Below, in pieces: positions 24,163 through 32,666 of a stretch of 64,000 nt of DNA (the stretch's first letter is position 1; each line of letters starts with the position of its first letter). The notes beneath the pieces are model-generated. The model was not told the DNA's origin, did no database searches, and saw only the letters and a program-made list of their open reading frames with translations. The position numbers were made by a program, and so were the translations under genes. The stretch is from Caulobacter sp. (GTDB lineage Bacteria > Pseudomonadota > Alphaproteobacteria > Caulobacterales > Caulobacteraceae), in NCBI GenBank assembly GCA_028291055.1, contig JAQGIP010000028.1, positions 1 through 64,000 on the forward strand, written 5' to 3'.

Positions 24163-25950
24163 ATGAGCGACGAGCACGAAGACGAGGAGGGCAACCGCGA
24201 GCGGGTGCTGTCCAACGGCCAGGTCATGGCCTTCATCGCCGGCTTCTGGCTGCGGCGGCGCGGGCTGCTGGCCGGTACGCTGGGCTTCACCCTGGCCGCC
24301 GTGGCCCTGGACGTGGCCATGCCCTGGGCGGCCAAGGGCCTGGTCGATGCGGTGGCGGCGCCCGCCCACGCCGCGCCCGCTGCGTGGAAGGCCTGGGGCG
24401 TGCTGCTGGCCGTCTACCTGGGCTTCACCATCACCCGCAACACCGGCTTTAGGTTCTGGAACCCGCTGGCCGCGCGCAACATGCGCGAGATGACCGACGA
24501 GGGGTTTGCCCGGGTCCAGTCCTTCTCCGCCGACTGGCACGCCGACAACTTCGGCGGCTCCACGGTGCGCAAGCTGTCGCGCGGCATGTGGGGCTACGAC
24601 TCGGCTTCCGACGCCGTGATCCTGTGGCTGACGCCGGCCCTGCTGGTGCTGACCGGGTTGTCGTTCAGCATGATGATCCAGTCCTTCTGGGTGGGCCTCA
24701 TGTCGCTGGGCGTGGTGGGCGCCTTCCTGTGGCTGAACCTGTGGGCCGTGAAGATCTATGTGCGGCCGGCCAACCTGCGCTCCAATGCGCTCGACAGCCG
24801 CATCGGCGGGGCGCTGGCCGACAGCATCACCTCCAATCCGACGGTGAAAAGCTTCGGCGCCGAGCCGCGCGAGGCCGCGCGCATGGCGCAGGTCACCGGC
24901 GCCTGGAGCGCGGCGGTGCAGATCACCTGGGGCCGGTTCATGGACATCTGGGTGCTGCAGAACGCGCTCATGGTGCTGCTGCTGGCCGGCCTGACCGGCT
25001 TTCTGGTGCGCGACTGGACGCTGGGCCGCGCGACGCCCGGCGGCGTGGCCTTCGCCATCACCTCCTTCATGCAGATGAGCGGCTATCTGAGGAACCTCGG
25101 CGAGAACGTCCGCATGCTGCAGAAGGGCATGGACGACGTCGAGGACGTGGCCGGCTTCGCGCGCATGGCCGCCCAGGTGCCGGATGCGGCGGGCGCCTCC
25201 GAGTTCCGCCCCGGCGACGGCCAGATCGTCTTCGACCGCGTGACCTTCCGCTATAAGAGCGCGGCCGAGCCGCTCTACGAAGCCTTCTCCCTGGCCATCG
25301 CGCCGGGCGAACGGGTGGCGCTGGTCGGGCCCACGGGGGCGGGCAAGTCGACCTTCGTGAAGCTGATCCAGCGGCTCTACGAACTCGACGCCGGGCGCAT
25401 CCTGGTCGACGGCCAGGACATCGCCTCGGTGACGCAGCAGTCCCTGCGCCGGGCCATCGCCGTGGTGCCGCAGGATCCGGCGCTGTTCCACCGCACGGTG
25501 GCGGAGAACATCAGCTACGGCCGCCCCGACGCCACGCACGACGAGATCGTTGCCGCCGCCAAGCGGGCCCGCGCGCACGGCTTCATCAGCGGCCTGCCCA
25601 AGGGCTATGACACCCTGGTCGGCGAGCGCGGCGTGAAGCTGTCCGGCGGGGAACGCCAGCGGGTTGCCATCGCGCGCGCCTTCCTGGCCGACGCGCCGAT
25701 CCTGGTGCTGGACGAGGCGACCAGTTCACTGGACGTGGAGACCGAGCGGCTGGTCCAGGCCGCCTCCGACGCCCTGATGGCCGGGCGCACCACTATCGTC
25801 ATCGCCCACCGGCTCTCGACCATCCGCCACGCCGACCGCATCCTGGTGTTCGAGGACGGCCGTGTCGTGGAAGAGGGCAGCCATGCCGAGCTGGCGGCCA
25901 AGGGCGGCGTCTACGCGCGGCTGAACGCGGTGGCCGAGGGCGCGGCCTAG
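24163..25950 (+). CDS. ABC transporter, fused permease and ATP-binding protein (exporter type)
   Basis: A 595-residue half-transporter with an acidic N-terminal tail, about six membrane helices (residues 20-330) and a C-terminal ATPase. Walker A is VGPTGAGKST, the signature is KLSGGERQRVAIARAFL, Walker B is ILVLDEATSSLD, and the H-loop is VIAHRLSTI. Substrate unknown: it may export a lipid, peptide or drug. The adjacent divergent genes do not identify a substrate. Its stop codon is followed at once by the third copy of the DUF559-associated repeat. Confidence 0.9.
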   Translation: MSDEHEDEEGNRERVLSNGQVMAFIAGFWLRRRGLLAGTLGFTLAAVALDVAMPWAAKGLVDAVAAPAHAAPAAWKAWGVLLAVYLGFTITRNTGFRFWNPLAARNMREMTDEGFARVQSFSADWHADNFGGSTVRKLSRGMWGYDSASDAVILWLTPALLVLTGLSFSMMIQSFWVGLMSLGVVGAFLWLNLWAVKIYVRPANLRSNALDSRIGGALADSITSNPTVKSFGAEPREAARMAQVTGAWSAAVQITWGRFMDIWVLQNALMVLLLAGLTGFLVRDWTLGRATPGGVAFAITSFMQMSGYLRNLGENVRMLQKGMDDVEDVAGFARMAAQVPDAAGASEFRPGDGQIVFDRVTFRYKSAAEPLYEAFSLAIAPGERVALVGPTGAGKSTFVKLIQRLYELDAGRILVDGQDIASVTQQSLRRAIAVVPQDPALFHRTVAENISYGRPDATHDEIVAAAKRARAHGFISGLPKGYDTLVGERGVKLSGGERQRVAIARAFLADAPILVLDEATSSLDVETERLVQAASDALMAGRTTIVIAHRLSTIRHADRILVFEDGRVVEEGSHAELAAKGGVYARLNAVAEGAA

Positions 25951-26062
25951 CCGTCCTCCCCAGGATCGCCCAAGCGATCCGGCGGGGGAGGTGTCGCGTA
26001 GCGACGGAGGAGCTTACCGACTCCGTGACTATTCCCGTTCTGGCGCCGGCATCGGTGACGGC
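25951..26062 (+). repeat. Structured intergenic repeat, copy 3 (solo)
   Basis: This copy starts directly after the ABC transporter stop: CGTCCTCCCCAGGATCGC, then the stem GGATCGC-CCAA-GCGATCC, GGCGGGGGAGGT, the stem GTCGC-GTA-GCGAC, GGAGGAGCTTACCGACTC and GTTCTGGCGCCGG. Both stems differ in sequence from copy 1 yet pair perfectly, i.e. compensatory changes. There is no nuclease gene next to it. Confidence 0.8.
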
Positions 26063-26082
26063 ACAAACTCGGATTTGTACGT

Positions 26083-26102
26083 AAGTTACAAAGCCGTAAC
26101 TT
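26083..26102. promoter_or_regulatory. Inverted repeat upstream of the S10 peptidase pair, possible operator
   Basis: AAGTTAC-AAAGCC-GTAACTT, arms of seven with a six-base centre, lies in a locally AT-rich patch 54 bases before the first S10 peptidase start. It could be an operator for a dimeric regulator or a leader hairpin. No regulator gene is adjacent. Confidence 0.35.
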
Positions 26103-26155
26103 GCCGCGCCCCGCGCTTCGGTAAAGCTGGCGCCCTCTCGAGGGGATCATTCCGG

Positions 26156-27649
26156 ATGCGCAGGATTTTGACGGCGTTGCTCGCCGCGACCATGGCCCTT
26201 GCCGGGCCGGCCTGGTCGGCCTTTGCCGACGACGCGCCGGCCAAGGAAGACAAGGCGGCGATCGACCTGCCGCCGCTGCCGGCCGACAAGTCGGTCAAGC
26301 AGACCATGGCGCTGGGCGGCAAGACCCTGACCTACACCGCCACCGTGGGTACGATCCCCGTGCGCGACCCCAAGGGCAAGAAGATCGGCGAGGTGGTGTT
26401 CACCGCCTACACGCTGGACGGCCCGCGTGATCCCAAGCGTCCGATCACCTTCGCCTTCAACGGCGGCCCCGGCGCGGCCTCGGTCTATCTGAACCTCGGC
26501 GCCATCGGCCCCAAGCGCATCCAGTTCGGCGCCCAGGGCAATTCGCCCTCCGACGCGGCGCGGCTCACCGACAATCCCGGCACCTGGCTGGATTTCACCG
26601 ACCTGGTCTTCATCGACCCGGTCGGCACCGGCTTCTCGCGCTCGCTGGTCGATGAGCCGGAGACCAAGAAGAACTTCTATGGCGTCAAGCAGGACATCAC
26701 ATACCTGTCGCGGGTCGTGTTCGACTGGCTGGTCAAGAACGACCGCATGACCTCGCCCAAATACGTGGTCGGCGAAAGCTACGGCGGCTTCCGGGGCCCG
26801 CGCATCGCCCACACCCTGCAGACCGACCTCGGCGTCGGGGTCTCGGGCGTGGTGCTGGTGTCGCCGCTGCTGACCAGCGCCGGCCGGCAAGGGCTGGAGG
26901 TTTCGCCGCTGCCCTGGATGATCAACCTGCCGTCGATGGCCGCCGCCAACCTGGAACGCCAGGGCAAGCTGACGCCCGAGGCCATGGCCGATGTCGAGGC
27001 CTATACGCGCGGCGACTATATGCTGGACCTGATGAAGGGCGCCGACCCTGCCGCCATCGACCGGCTGACCGCCAAGGTCTCGGCGCTGACCGGGCTGGAC
27101 GCCAGGTTCGTGCGCCGCTCCGGCGGACGGCTGGAAACCCAGGCCTTCCTGCGCGAGGTGTTCCGCGAGCGCGGCGTGCTGGGCAGCCGCTATGACAGCA
27201 ACGTCACCGCCTTCGACCCCTTCCCCTATGCGCCGGAGCAGGAGACCAACGACCCCATCCTGGACTCCATCATCGCGCCGACCACCTCCGCCATGGTCGA
27301 CTTCACCACCCACACGGTCGGCTGGAAGCCGGAGGGCCGTTACAATGCGCTGTCCAACGACGTGAACCGCCTGTGGGATCGCGGCCGCGGCGCCGACACC
27401 GAGTCGGTCACCGACCTGCGTGAAGCGGTCGCCAACGATCCGCGCCTGAGGGTGCTGATCGTGCACGGCTACAACGACCTGTCCTGCCCCTTCTTCGCCT
27501 CGCGCCTGATCGTCGACCAGATGCCGACCATGGGCGCGCCCGGCCGGGTGTCGCTGAAGGTCTATCCCGGCGGACATATGTTCTATTCCCGACCCGACAG
27601 TCAGGCCGCCATGCGCCGCGACGTCATGACCCTGTACGGAGTCAACTGA
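26156..27649 (+). CDS. Serine carboxypeptidase, S10 family, exported (first of tandem pair)
   Basis: A 497-residue secreted alpha/beta-hydrolase peptidase. The signal peptide is RRILTALLAATMALAG ending near AFA. The catalytic triad is Ser208 (VVGESYGG), Asp441 (HGYNDLSCP) and His474 (YPGGHMFY); FAFNGGPGAASVYLNLG forms the oxyanion region. S10 enzymes remove C-terminal residues, with some acting at acidic pH. ATG 26156 has AGGGGA nine bases upstream and yields the signal peptide; the frame stays open upstream without coding character. Its stop overlaps the start of the second S10 gene (TGATG). Confidence 0.9.
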   Translation: MRRILTALLAATMALAGPAWSAFADDAPAKEDKAAIDLPPLPADKSVKQTMALGGKTLTYTATVGTIPVRDPKGKKIGEVVFTAYTLDGPRDPKRPITFAFNGGPGAASVYLNLGAIGPKRIQFGAQGNSPSDAARLTDNPGTWLDFTDLVFIDPVGTGFSRSLVDEPETKKNFYGVKQDITYLSRVVFDWLVKNDRMTSPKYVVGESYGGFRGPRIAHTLQTDLGVGVSGVVLVSPLLTSAGRQGLEVSPLPWMINLPSMAAANLERQGKLTPEAMADVEAYTRGDYMLDLMKGADPAAIDRLTAKVSALTGLDARFVRRSGGRLETQAFLREVFRERGVLGSRYDSNVTAFDPFPYAPEQETNDPILDSIIAPTTSAMVDFTTHTVGWKPEGRYNALSNDVNRLWDRGRGADTESVTDLREAVANDPRLRVLIVHGYNDLSCPFFASRLIVDQMPTMGAPGRVSLKVYPGGHMFYSRPDSQAAMRRDVMTLYGVN

Positions 27650-29187
27650 TGCGTATTCTGGACATCGCCAAACTCGCCGGGGCCGCCTTGGCCGCCCTGA
27701 TGCTGGTCGCCGCCCCGTTGGCGTCCGCAGCGCCTGACGCCAAGGACAAGGACGTCCCCAAGGTCGACGTGCCCAAGCCCGACAAGGCCATCGGCGACCT
27801 GCCGCCCTTCCCGGCCGACAAGTCGGTGAAGCAGACCATGGTGCTGGGCGGCAAGATGCTCAGCTACACCGCCACGGTGGGCTCGCTGCCGGTGCGCGAC
27901 GACAAGGGCAAGAAGATCGGCGAGGTGGTCTACACCGCCTATCACCTGGACGGCGGCGCTCCCGGTCGCCCGGTGACGTTCGCCTTCAACGGCGGCCCCG
28001 GCGCGGCCTCGGTCTATCTGAACCTCGGCGCCATCGGGCCCAAGCGCGTGCAGTTCGGCGCCCAGGGCGACTTCCCCTCCGACCAGACCGGCCTGGTCGA
28101 CAATCCCGGCACCTGGCTGGACTTCACCGACCTGGTCTTCATCGACCCGATCGGCACCGGCTATTCGCGCTCGCTGATCTCGGGCGAGGACGAAAAGAAG
28201 GCCTTCTTCACCCTCGACGGCGACATCTCCTACCTGTCGCGCATCGTCTTCGACTGGCTGGTCAAGAACGACCGCATGGCCTCGGCCAAATATGTGGTCG
28301 GCGAAAGCTACGGCGGCTACCGCGCGCCGCGCATCGCCCACTTCCTGCAGACCGACCTGGGCGTGGGTCCCAGCGGCGTGGTGATGGTCTCGCCCTTCCT
28401 GGATGCGCAGTCCGAGCAGGGCGGCAACTTCGGCCCCATGGCCTGGGTCTCGACCCTGCCGTCGATGGCCGCCGCCAACCTGGAACGCCACGGCCAGCCG
28501 CTGAACGCCGAGACCATGGCGCCCATCGAAGCCTATGCCCGGGGCGAATACGTCACCGACCTGCTCAAGGGCCGTTCCGACCAGGCGGCGCTGGACCGCA
28601 TGGTCACCCACGTCTCGGCCCTGACCGGCCTCGACCCCGCCTTCGTGCGCCGCTCGGGTGCGCGCATCGACAGCAACGCCTTCCTGCGCGAGCTCTATCG
28701 CGACCAGGGCAAGGTCGGCAGCTGGTACGACAGCAACGTCACCGCCTTCGATCCCTTCCCCTGGTCCTCCGACGGCCAGGGCGGCGACCCCATCCTCAAC
28801 GGCATCATCGCGCCGACCACCACGGCCATGGTCGACTTCGTGACCCACACCGTCGGCTGGAAGGTCGAGGCCCGCTACAACGCGCTGTCCGGCGACGTCG
28901 GCGCCAAGTGGGAGAAGGGCTGGTGGCAGACCGCCGAGGCCGTCACCGACTTCCGCCAGGCCGTCGCCGTCGATCCGAAGATGAAGGTGCTGATCGTCCA
29001 CGGCTATGACGACCTGTCGTGCCCCTACATGGTCTCCAAGATCGTGGTGGATCAGATGCCGCTGATGGGCGATCCGGGCCGGGTGCAGGTGAAGGTCTAT
29101 CCCGGCGGCCACATGTTCTATTCGCGGCCCGCCAGCCAGGCGGCCCTGCGTCACGACGTGATGGTGATGTACGGCGTCGCCAGCTAG
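27649..29187 (+). CDS. Serine carboxypeptidase, S10 family, exported (second of tandem pair)
   Basis: A 512-residue paralogue of the preceding peptidase with a signal peptide (LAGAALAALMLVAAPLASA). Triad Ser220 (VVGESYGGY), Asp455 (HGYDDLSCP) and His488 (YPGGHMFY). The two share long identical blocks such as ADKSVKQTM, NGGPGAASVYLNLGAIGPKR and SYLSR(V/I)VFDWLVKNDRM, so this is a local tandem duplication. Divergence is strongest around the stretch after the nucleophile (LLTSAGRQGLEVSP versus FLDAQSEQGGNFGP), which may alter substrate choice. Translationally coupled to the first gene. Confidence 0.9.
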   Translation: MRILDIAKLAGAALAALMLVAAPLASAAPDAKDKDVPKVDVPKPDKAIGDLPPFPADKSVKQTMVLGGKMLSYTATVGSLPVRDDKGKKIGEVVYTAYHLDGGAPGRPVTFAFNGGPGAASVYLNLGAIGPKRVQFGAQGDFPSDQTGLVDNPGTWLDFTDLVFIDPIGTGYSRSLISGEDEKKAFFTLDGDISYLSRIVFDWLVKNDRMASAKYVVGESYGGYRAPRIAHFLQTDLGVGPSGVVMVSPFLDAQSEQGGNFGPMAWVSTLPSMAAANLERHGQPLNAETMAPIEAYARGEYVTDLLKGRSDQAALDRMVTHVSALTGLDPAFVRRSGARIDSNAFLRELYRDQGKVGSWYDSNVTAFDPFPWSSDGQGGDPILNGIIAPTTTAMVDFVTHTVGWKVEARYNALSGDVGAKWEKGWWQTAEAVTDFRQAVAVDPKMKVLIVHGYDDLSCPYMVSKIVVDQMPLMGDPGRVQVKVYPGGHMFYSRPASQAALRHDVMVMYGVAS

Positions 29188-29196
29188 TCAGCCCCG

Positions 29197-29712
29197 CTAG
29201 TCGTACTCGGTGACGGCGCCGTCTCGCTCCACGCGGGCGAACGGCGCCATGCCGGCGGGCCCCTTGCGGTAGCCCGTGGAGATGACGTCGCCGGGCCGCG
29301 TCTCGCCCAGGTCGATGTCGCGCTCGGGAAAGACCGCGAGGGTGCGCGCGCCCACATGCACCAGTACGCGGCCTTCGCCCGTGCGCGCCAGCTCCGCCCA
29401 GCGCTTCAATTGGTCATGGAAGGGCTGCGCCTTCCAGGCCAGGGGCGAGCCTGGATCGACCTCGATATTGTAGGTGCGCGCATCGCCGTCGGCATGGACG
29501 AAGAAGCGGGCCCGCGACGGCCGCCATGCCTCGCCGAGGGTCTCGTCGCTGAGGAAATGGCAGTTGAACACCCGGCAACCGCTGGGCCGGGTCTCATAGA
29601 CGCCGCAGCCCACGCCCTTGACCACATGGGCGCACCACTGGCCGGGCGCCTTGTCCAGGCCCTCGACCGCCAGCAGCTTGCAGCACAGGTTGCATACGCC
29701 GCAGTCGCGCAT
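29197..29712 (-). CDS. YkgJ-type cysteine cluster protein, paralogue
   Basis: A 171-residue protein with CGVCNLCC (residues 4-11), WCAHVV, VGCGVYETRPSGCRVFNC, matching the cysteine arrangement of the 18917-19435 protein. Shared later motifs include WRPSRARF, DPGSPLAWK and FPERDIDLGE. Probably a cytoplasmic metal-binding protein; activity unknown. It converges on the S10 peptidase pair with nine bases between the stops. Confidence 0.82.
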   Translation of the reverse strand: MRDCGVCNLCCKLLAVEGLDKAPGQWCAHVVKGVGCGVYETRPSGCRVFNCHFLSDETLGEAWRPSRARFFVHADGDARTYNIEVDPGSPLAWKAQPFHDQLKRWAELARTGEGRVLVHVGARTLAVFPERDIDLGETRPGDVISTGYRKGPAGMAPFARVERDGAVTEYD

Positions 29713-30046
29713 GGTCCCACCTCCGGCGCCCTCCTGACGCCCCCGGCGGGTCGCGCGCCGGTTTCACCTTACACCGTTCTTTGAGCCTGGTGACCTCCCG
29801 CCGCCCGGGAAGCGCCTGGTGCGGCGGAGAGGCCTGCCGCGCTCAAGATCAGGGCTGTCATCGCCGCCTTTCGCGGCGCCCGGACCCGCATCGCCGGGGG
29901 CCGGCCCGTAACCTTCCCGCAGACCGCAGGACGAGGGAACCCACCGCCCGCGCCGTTAGTTCAACGGCCGCACGGGCTCGCATTTTCCGCGGCGCCGGCG
30001 GCCGATGCGATGTGTCGGCTACTGTGCACAAGCATTCATTAAGACG

Positions 30047-30061
30047 AGAATCGATGATTCT
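30047..30061. promoter_or_regulatory. Palindrome in the 400-base gap before the sulfotransferase
   Basis: The gap 29713-30113 has no convincing gene: it is GC-rich to about 29990 and then becomes AT-rich. Within the AT-rich part lies AGAATC-GAT-GATTCT, a 15-base palindrome 53 bases upstream of the sulfotransferase ATG, a sensible place for an operator. GTGCAC (30024-30029) is a second short palindrome. The binding protein is unknown. Confidence 0.35.
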
Positions 30062-30113
30062 GGTGGAAACGCCATTTGGATCATGGAATAGAAGTCCTTG
30101 TGGAGAGGACTCT

Positions 30114-31028
30114 ATGCCTAAATCCGTAGAAATACCTACGCAGAAACCACATGTTTCTGAAGTGTTGCTGAAAGCTCGCGAGTTTGAAACAAATCTTAAC
30201 AGCTTTCACATATTGAAGTACCGGATGGTGGACGGCTTCTTCGTCTCGGCGAAGAACTCGGGAACCCATTGGCTGCGCTTCATGCTCAGCGCCGCGATCG
30301 CCCACCATTTCGACCTGCCGGCGCCCGCCTTCTCCAGCGGTCCGGAGTCCGACGCCTTCATCGGCCATCCCCGCCACCCCGCGAAATTCGCCCAGGCCCC
30401 GCGCCTGGGCAGCTCTCACAATGTGCCGTCGAAGGTGATCTGCTGGCTGGGCGCGCGCCGGTTTCTGGCGCTGCCGCCGACCGTGGTGCTGGTGCGCGAT
30501 ATCCGCGACGCCATGTTGTCCTACTACACCAAGTGGCATGCGGGCACGGGCCTGAGCCTGGCCGACTATGTGCGCGGCGGTCCGGGCGGGCGGCGCACGC
30601 CGGCCAACGCCTGGTGGTTCATGCGCTTCTTCGATCACTGGGGTGAAATGCAGCGCGCCTTCGGCCGCCAGGTGATGGTGGTGCGCTACGAAGACGTCCA
30701 GGCGTCGCCGGAGGTCTGGATCCGCCGCATGGGCGCCCACTACGGCATCGACTTCACCGAGGCCGATCTCGCCGCCGCCCTGGCCGTCTCCGGCCGCGAA
30801 GCCGTGGCCAGCCAGCTCGACCCCGGCTATGGCGAGGTCATCGTCCCGGACCGTCAGGCTCGCGAAAAGGTGCGCCTGTCGCCCGAGGATGACCGCTATC
30901 TGCTGGAGGTGTTCGGCGCCTACCTGCAGCACGACCTGGGTTACGGCTACGGCCGTCCGCAGCCCCAGCCGGCGCTGCGTCCGCAGCCCGTGGGCGGCAT
31001 GACCTGGTCGAACGGCGAGGTCGCCTAG
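30114..31028 (+). CDS. Sulfotransferase domain protein (PAPS-dependent)
   Basis: A 304-residue cytosolic-type sulfotransferase. The 5'-phosphosulfate loop is SAKNSGTHWLRFML (residues about 45-58), and the 3'-phosphate-binding motif is VVLVRDIRDAMLSYY; VVRYEDVQASPE is the usual following strand. It would transfer sulfate from PAPS to a hydroxyl on a glycan, lipid or small molecule; the acceptor is unknown. ATG 30114 has GGAGAGGA upstream; the longer open frame before it is not coding. Roughly the first 35 codons are AT-rich and the remainder is GC-rich, which is odd. The stop overlaps the convergent ppk2 gene by four bases. Confidence 0.85.
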   Translation: MPKSVEIPTQKPHVSEVLLKAREFETNLNSFHILKYRMVDGFFVSAKNSGTHWLRFMLSAAIAHHFDLPAPAFSSGPESDAFIGHPRHPAKFAQAPRLGSSHNVPSKVICWLGARRFLALPPTVVLVRDIRDAMLSYYTKWHAGTGLSLADYVRGGPGGRRTPANAWWFMRFFDHWGEMQRAFGRQVMVVRYEDVQASPEVWIRRMGAHYGIDFTEADLAAALAVSGREAVASQLDPGYGEVIVPDRQAREKVRLSPEDDRYLLEVFGAYLQHDLGYGYGRPQPQPALRPQPVGGMTWSNGEVA

Positions 31029-31786
31029 CGCGCCAGCCGCCCGTCGGTCAGCGCCGCGGGCTCGAAGGTGAACAGCACCTGCGGATCGGGCGCGCCGACC
31101 TGTTTGCTCAGCGCCTTGCCGCCCGCCGCCTGGATGATGGCGCGCAGGATGGCCAGCCGGGCCGGCTTCTTGTGGTTGCCGCGCACGCACAGCCAGGGGG
31201 TGTCGGGCATGTGGGTTGTCAACAGCATCTCGTCGCGCGCGGCGGTGTAGGCGTCCCACTTCTTCTGGGCCACGGCGTCCATGTCGCTAACCTTGAAGGC
31301 CTTCAGCGGCTCCTTGCGCCGGTCGTCCAGGCGCTGGGCCTGCTCCTCGGCGTCGATGTCCAGCCACAGCTTGACGATGGTGATGCCGCTGGCGATCAGC
31401 ATCCGCTCGAAGGCGGGCGCGTCCTTGAGGAACTGGTGGTGCTGTTCGGGGGTGCAGAAGCCCATGACCGGCTCGACGCCGGCGCGATTGTACCATGAGC
31501 GGTTGAAGGCGACGATCTCGCCGGCCCCGGGCAGGCGGCCGACATAGCGCTCGAAATACCACTGGCCCTGTTCGCGCTCCGTCGGCTTGGGCAGGGCCAC
31601 CACGCGGGTGGCGCGGGGCGACAGATGCTCGACCAGCCGCGCGATCGCCCCGTCCTTGCCGGCCGCGTCACGGCCCTCGAAGATGACCAGCAGCTTGTGG
31701 CCCTTGGCCATGGCGTGGCGCTGCAGCTTGATCAGGCCCAGCTGCAGGGTTTCCAGTTCGTCGTCGTAATCGTCGGACTTGCTCAT
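31025..31786 (-). CDS. ppk2: Polyphosphate kinase 2 family protein
   Basis: A 253-residue PPK2 kinase that moves phosphate between polyphosphate and nucleotides. Walker A FEGRDAAGKDG is at residues 36-46, followed by LPKPTEREQGQWYFERYV, GEIVAFNRSWYNRAGVEPVMG (in parts) and the lid-region KLWLDIDAEEQAQRL. The length fits a single-domain class I enzyme (NDP phosphorylation or the reverse). Cytoplasmic. Converges with the sulfotransferase gene. Direction of catalysis cannot be told from sequence alone. Confidence 0.92.
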   Translation of the reverse strand: MSKSDDYDDELETLQLGLIKLQRHAMAKGHKLLVIFEGRDAAGKDGAIARLVEHLSPRATRVVALPKPTEREQGQWYFERYVGRLPGAGEIVAFNRSWYNRAGVEPVMGFCTPEQHHQFLKDAPAFERMLIASGITIVKLWLDIDAEEQAQRLDDRRKEPLKAFKVSDMDAVAQKKWDAYTAARDEMLLTTHMPDTPWLCVRGNHKKPARLAILRAIIQAAGGKALSKQVGAPDPQVLFTFEPAALTDGRLAR

Positions 31787-31831
31787 GCCTTGACCCTAAC
31801 CTTCGTGTTCGCCGCGCGCTAGAAAGCCCGC

Positions 31832-32566
31832 ATGATCCGCCTCTACGTTCCTGATGATCTCGACCTGGCCTGCCCCGACATCCGCCTGGGCAAGGAACAG
31901 GGCCACTATCTCCGCAACGTCATGCGGCTGCGCGACGGCGACCCCGTGTTGGTCTTCAATGGGCGGCACGGCGAAGCGTTGACGACCTTCTTGTCAGGCG
32001 TTGGCCCCAAAGGCGCGGGCGTGCTGGCGATCAGCGGGGTGGACCATCGTCCGTTCTCGCCGTCGCCCGATCTTGACCTGGTTGTGGCCCTGGTAAAGCG
32101 CGGCCCGTTGGAAACCATCATCGAAAAAGCCACTGAGCTGGGTGTGCGGCGCATCCGCCTCGCAATCACCCGCCGCACCAACGCCGACCGCACCAACGTC
32201 GATCGATTGCGCGCTATTGCCATTGAGGCGTCCGAACAGACGGGACGCCTCGACGTCCCGGAGATCATGCCTCCGGAAAAGCTGGAGCGCCTGCTGGACG
32301 GCTGGGACGCCTCGCGTCGGTTGATGTTCTGCGATGAAACCGGCGGCCCGCCGGCGTTGGACGCCTTGCGCGATGCGCCGAAGGACCAGCCCTGGGCCGT
32401 GCTGATTGGTCCCGAGGGCGGCTTCGCGCCGGAGGAAACCGAACGCCTGCGTGGCCTGGATTTCGTCACACCGGTGTCGCTGGGCCCACGCATCCTGCGC
32501 GCCGACACCGCGGCGATTTCCGCGCTCACCCTGTGGCAGGCGGCCGTCGGCGACTGGGCCCCTTGA
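31832..32566 (+). CDS. rsmE: 16S rRNA (uracil(1498)-N(3))-methyltransferase
   Basis: A 244-residue SPOUT-class methyltransferase with an N-terminal PUA-like domain (HYLRNVMRLRDGDPVLVFNG) and a C-terminal knotted domain. Diagnostic motifs are KRGPLETIIEKATELGVRRI, RLRAIAIEASEQTGR, VLIGPEGGFAPEE and SLGPRILRADTAAISAL. It methylates U1498 in helix 44 of 16S rRNA. Followed 100 bases later by the glutamate-cysteine ligase gene, a pairing often seen in alphaproteobacteria as I recall. Confidence 0.94.
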   Translation: MIRLYVPDDLDLACPDIRLGKEQGHYLRNVMRLRDGDPVLVFNGRHGEALTTFLSGVGPKGAGVLAISGVDHRPFSPSPDLDLVVALVKRGPLETIIEKATELGVRRIRLAITRRTNADRTNVDRLRAIAIEASEQTGRLDVPEIMPPEKLERLLDGWDASRRLMFCDETGGPPALDALRDAPKDQPWAVLIGPEGGFAPEETERLRGLDFVTPVSLGPRILRADTAAISALTLWQAAVGDWAP

Positions 32567-32666
32567 TCATCACCGATTGGCGCCCACTTGCGGTCCGGGT
32601 AGAGAGTTCGCCCGGTCGGGGATCTAGGGCCTCCCCTGCCACATGTTTAAGCCCGGGGAGGCATCC

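Noticed and set aside
27601-29154. 517-codon minus-strand open frame opposite the second S10 peptidase
   Set aside because: A mirror frame caused by GC-rich codon bias; its product is low-complexity and the sense frame has a full catalytic triad. The same holds for the long antisense frames at 26147-27577 and 24139-25578.
29713-30113. N-terminal extension of the sulfotransferase from 29781
   Set aside because: The extension is arginine-rich junk with no conserved pattern; ATG 30114 has a clear ribosome site.
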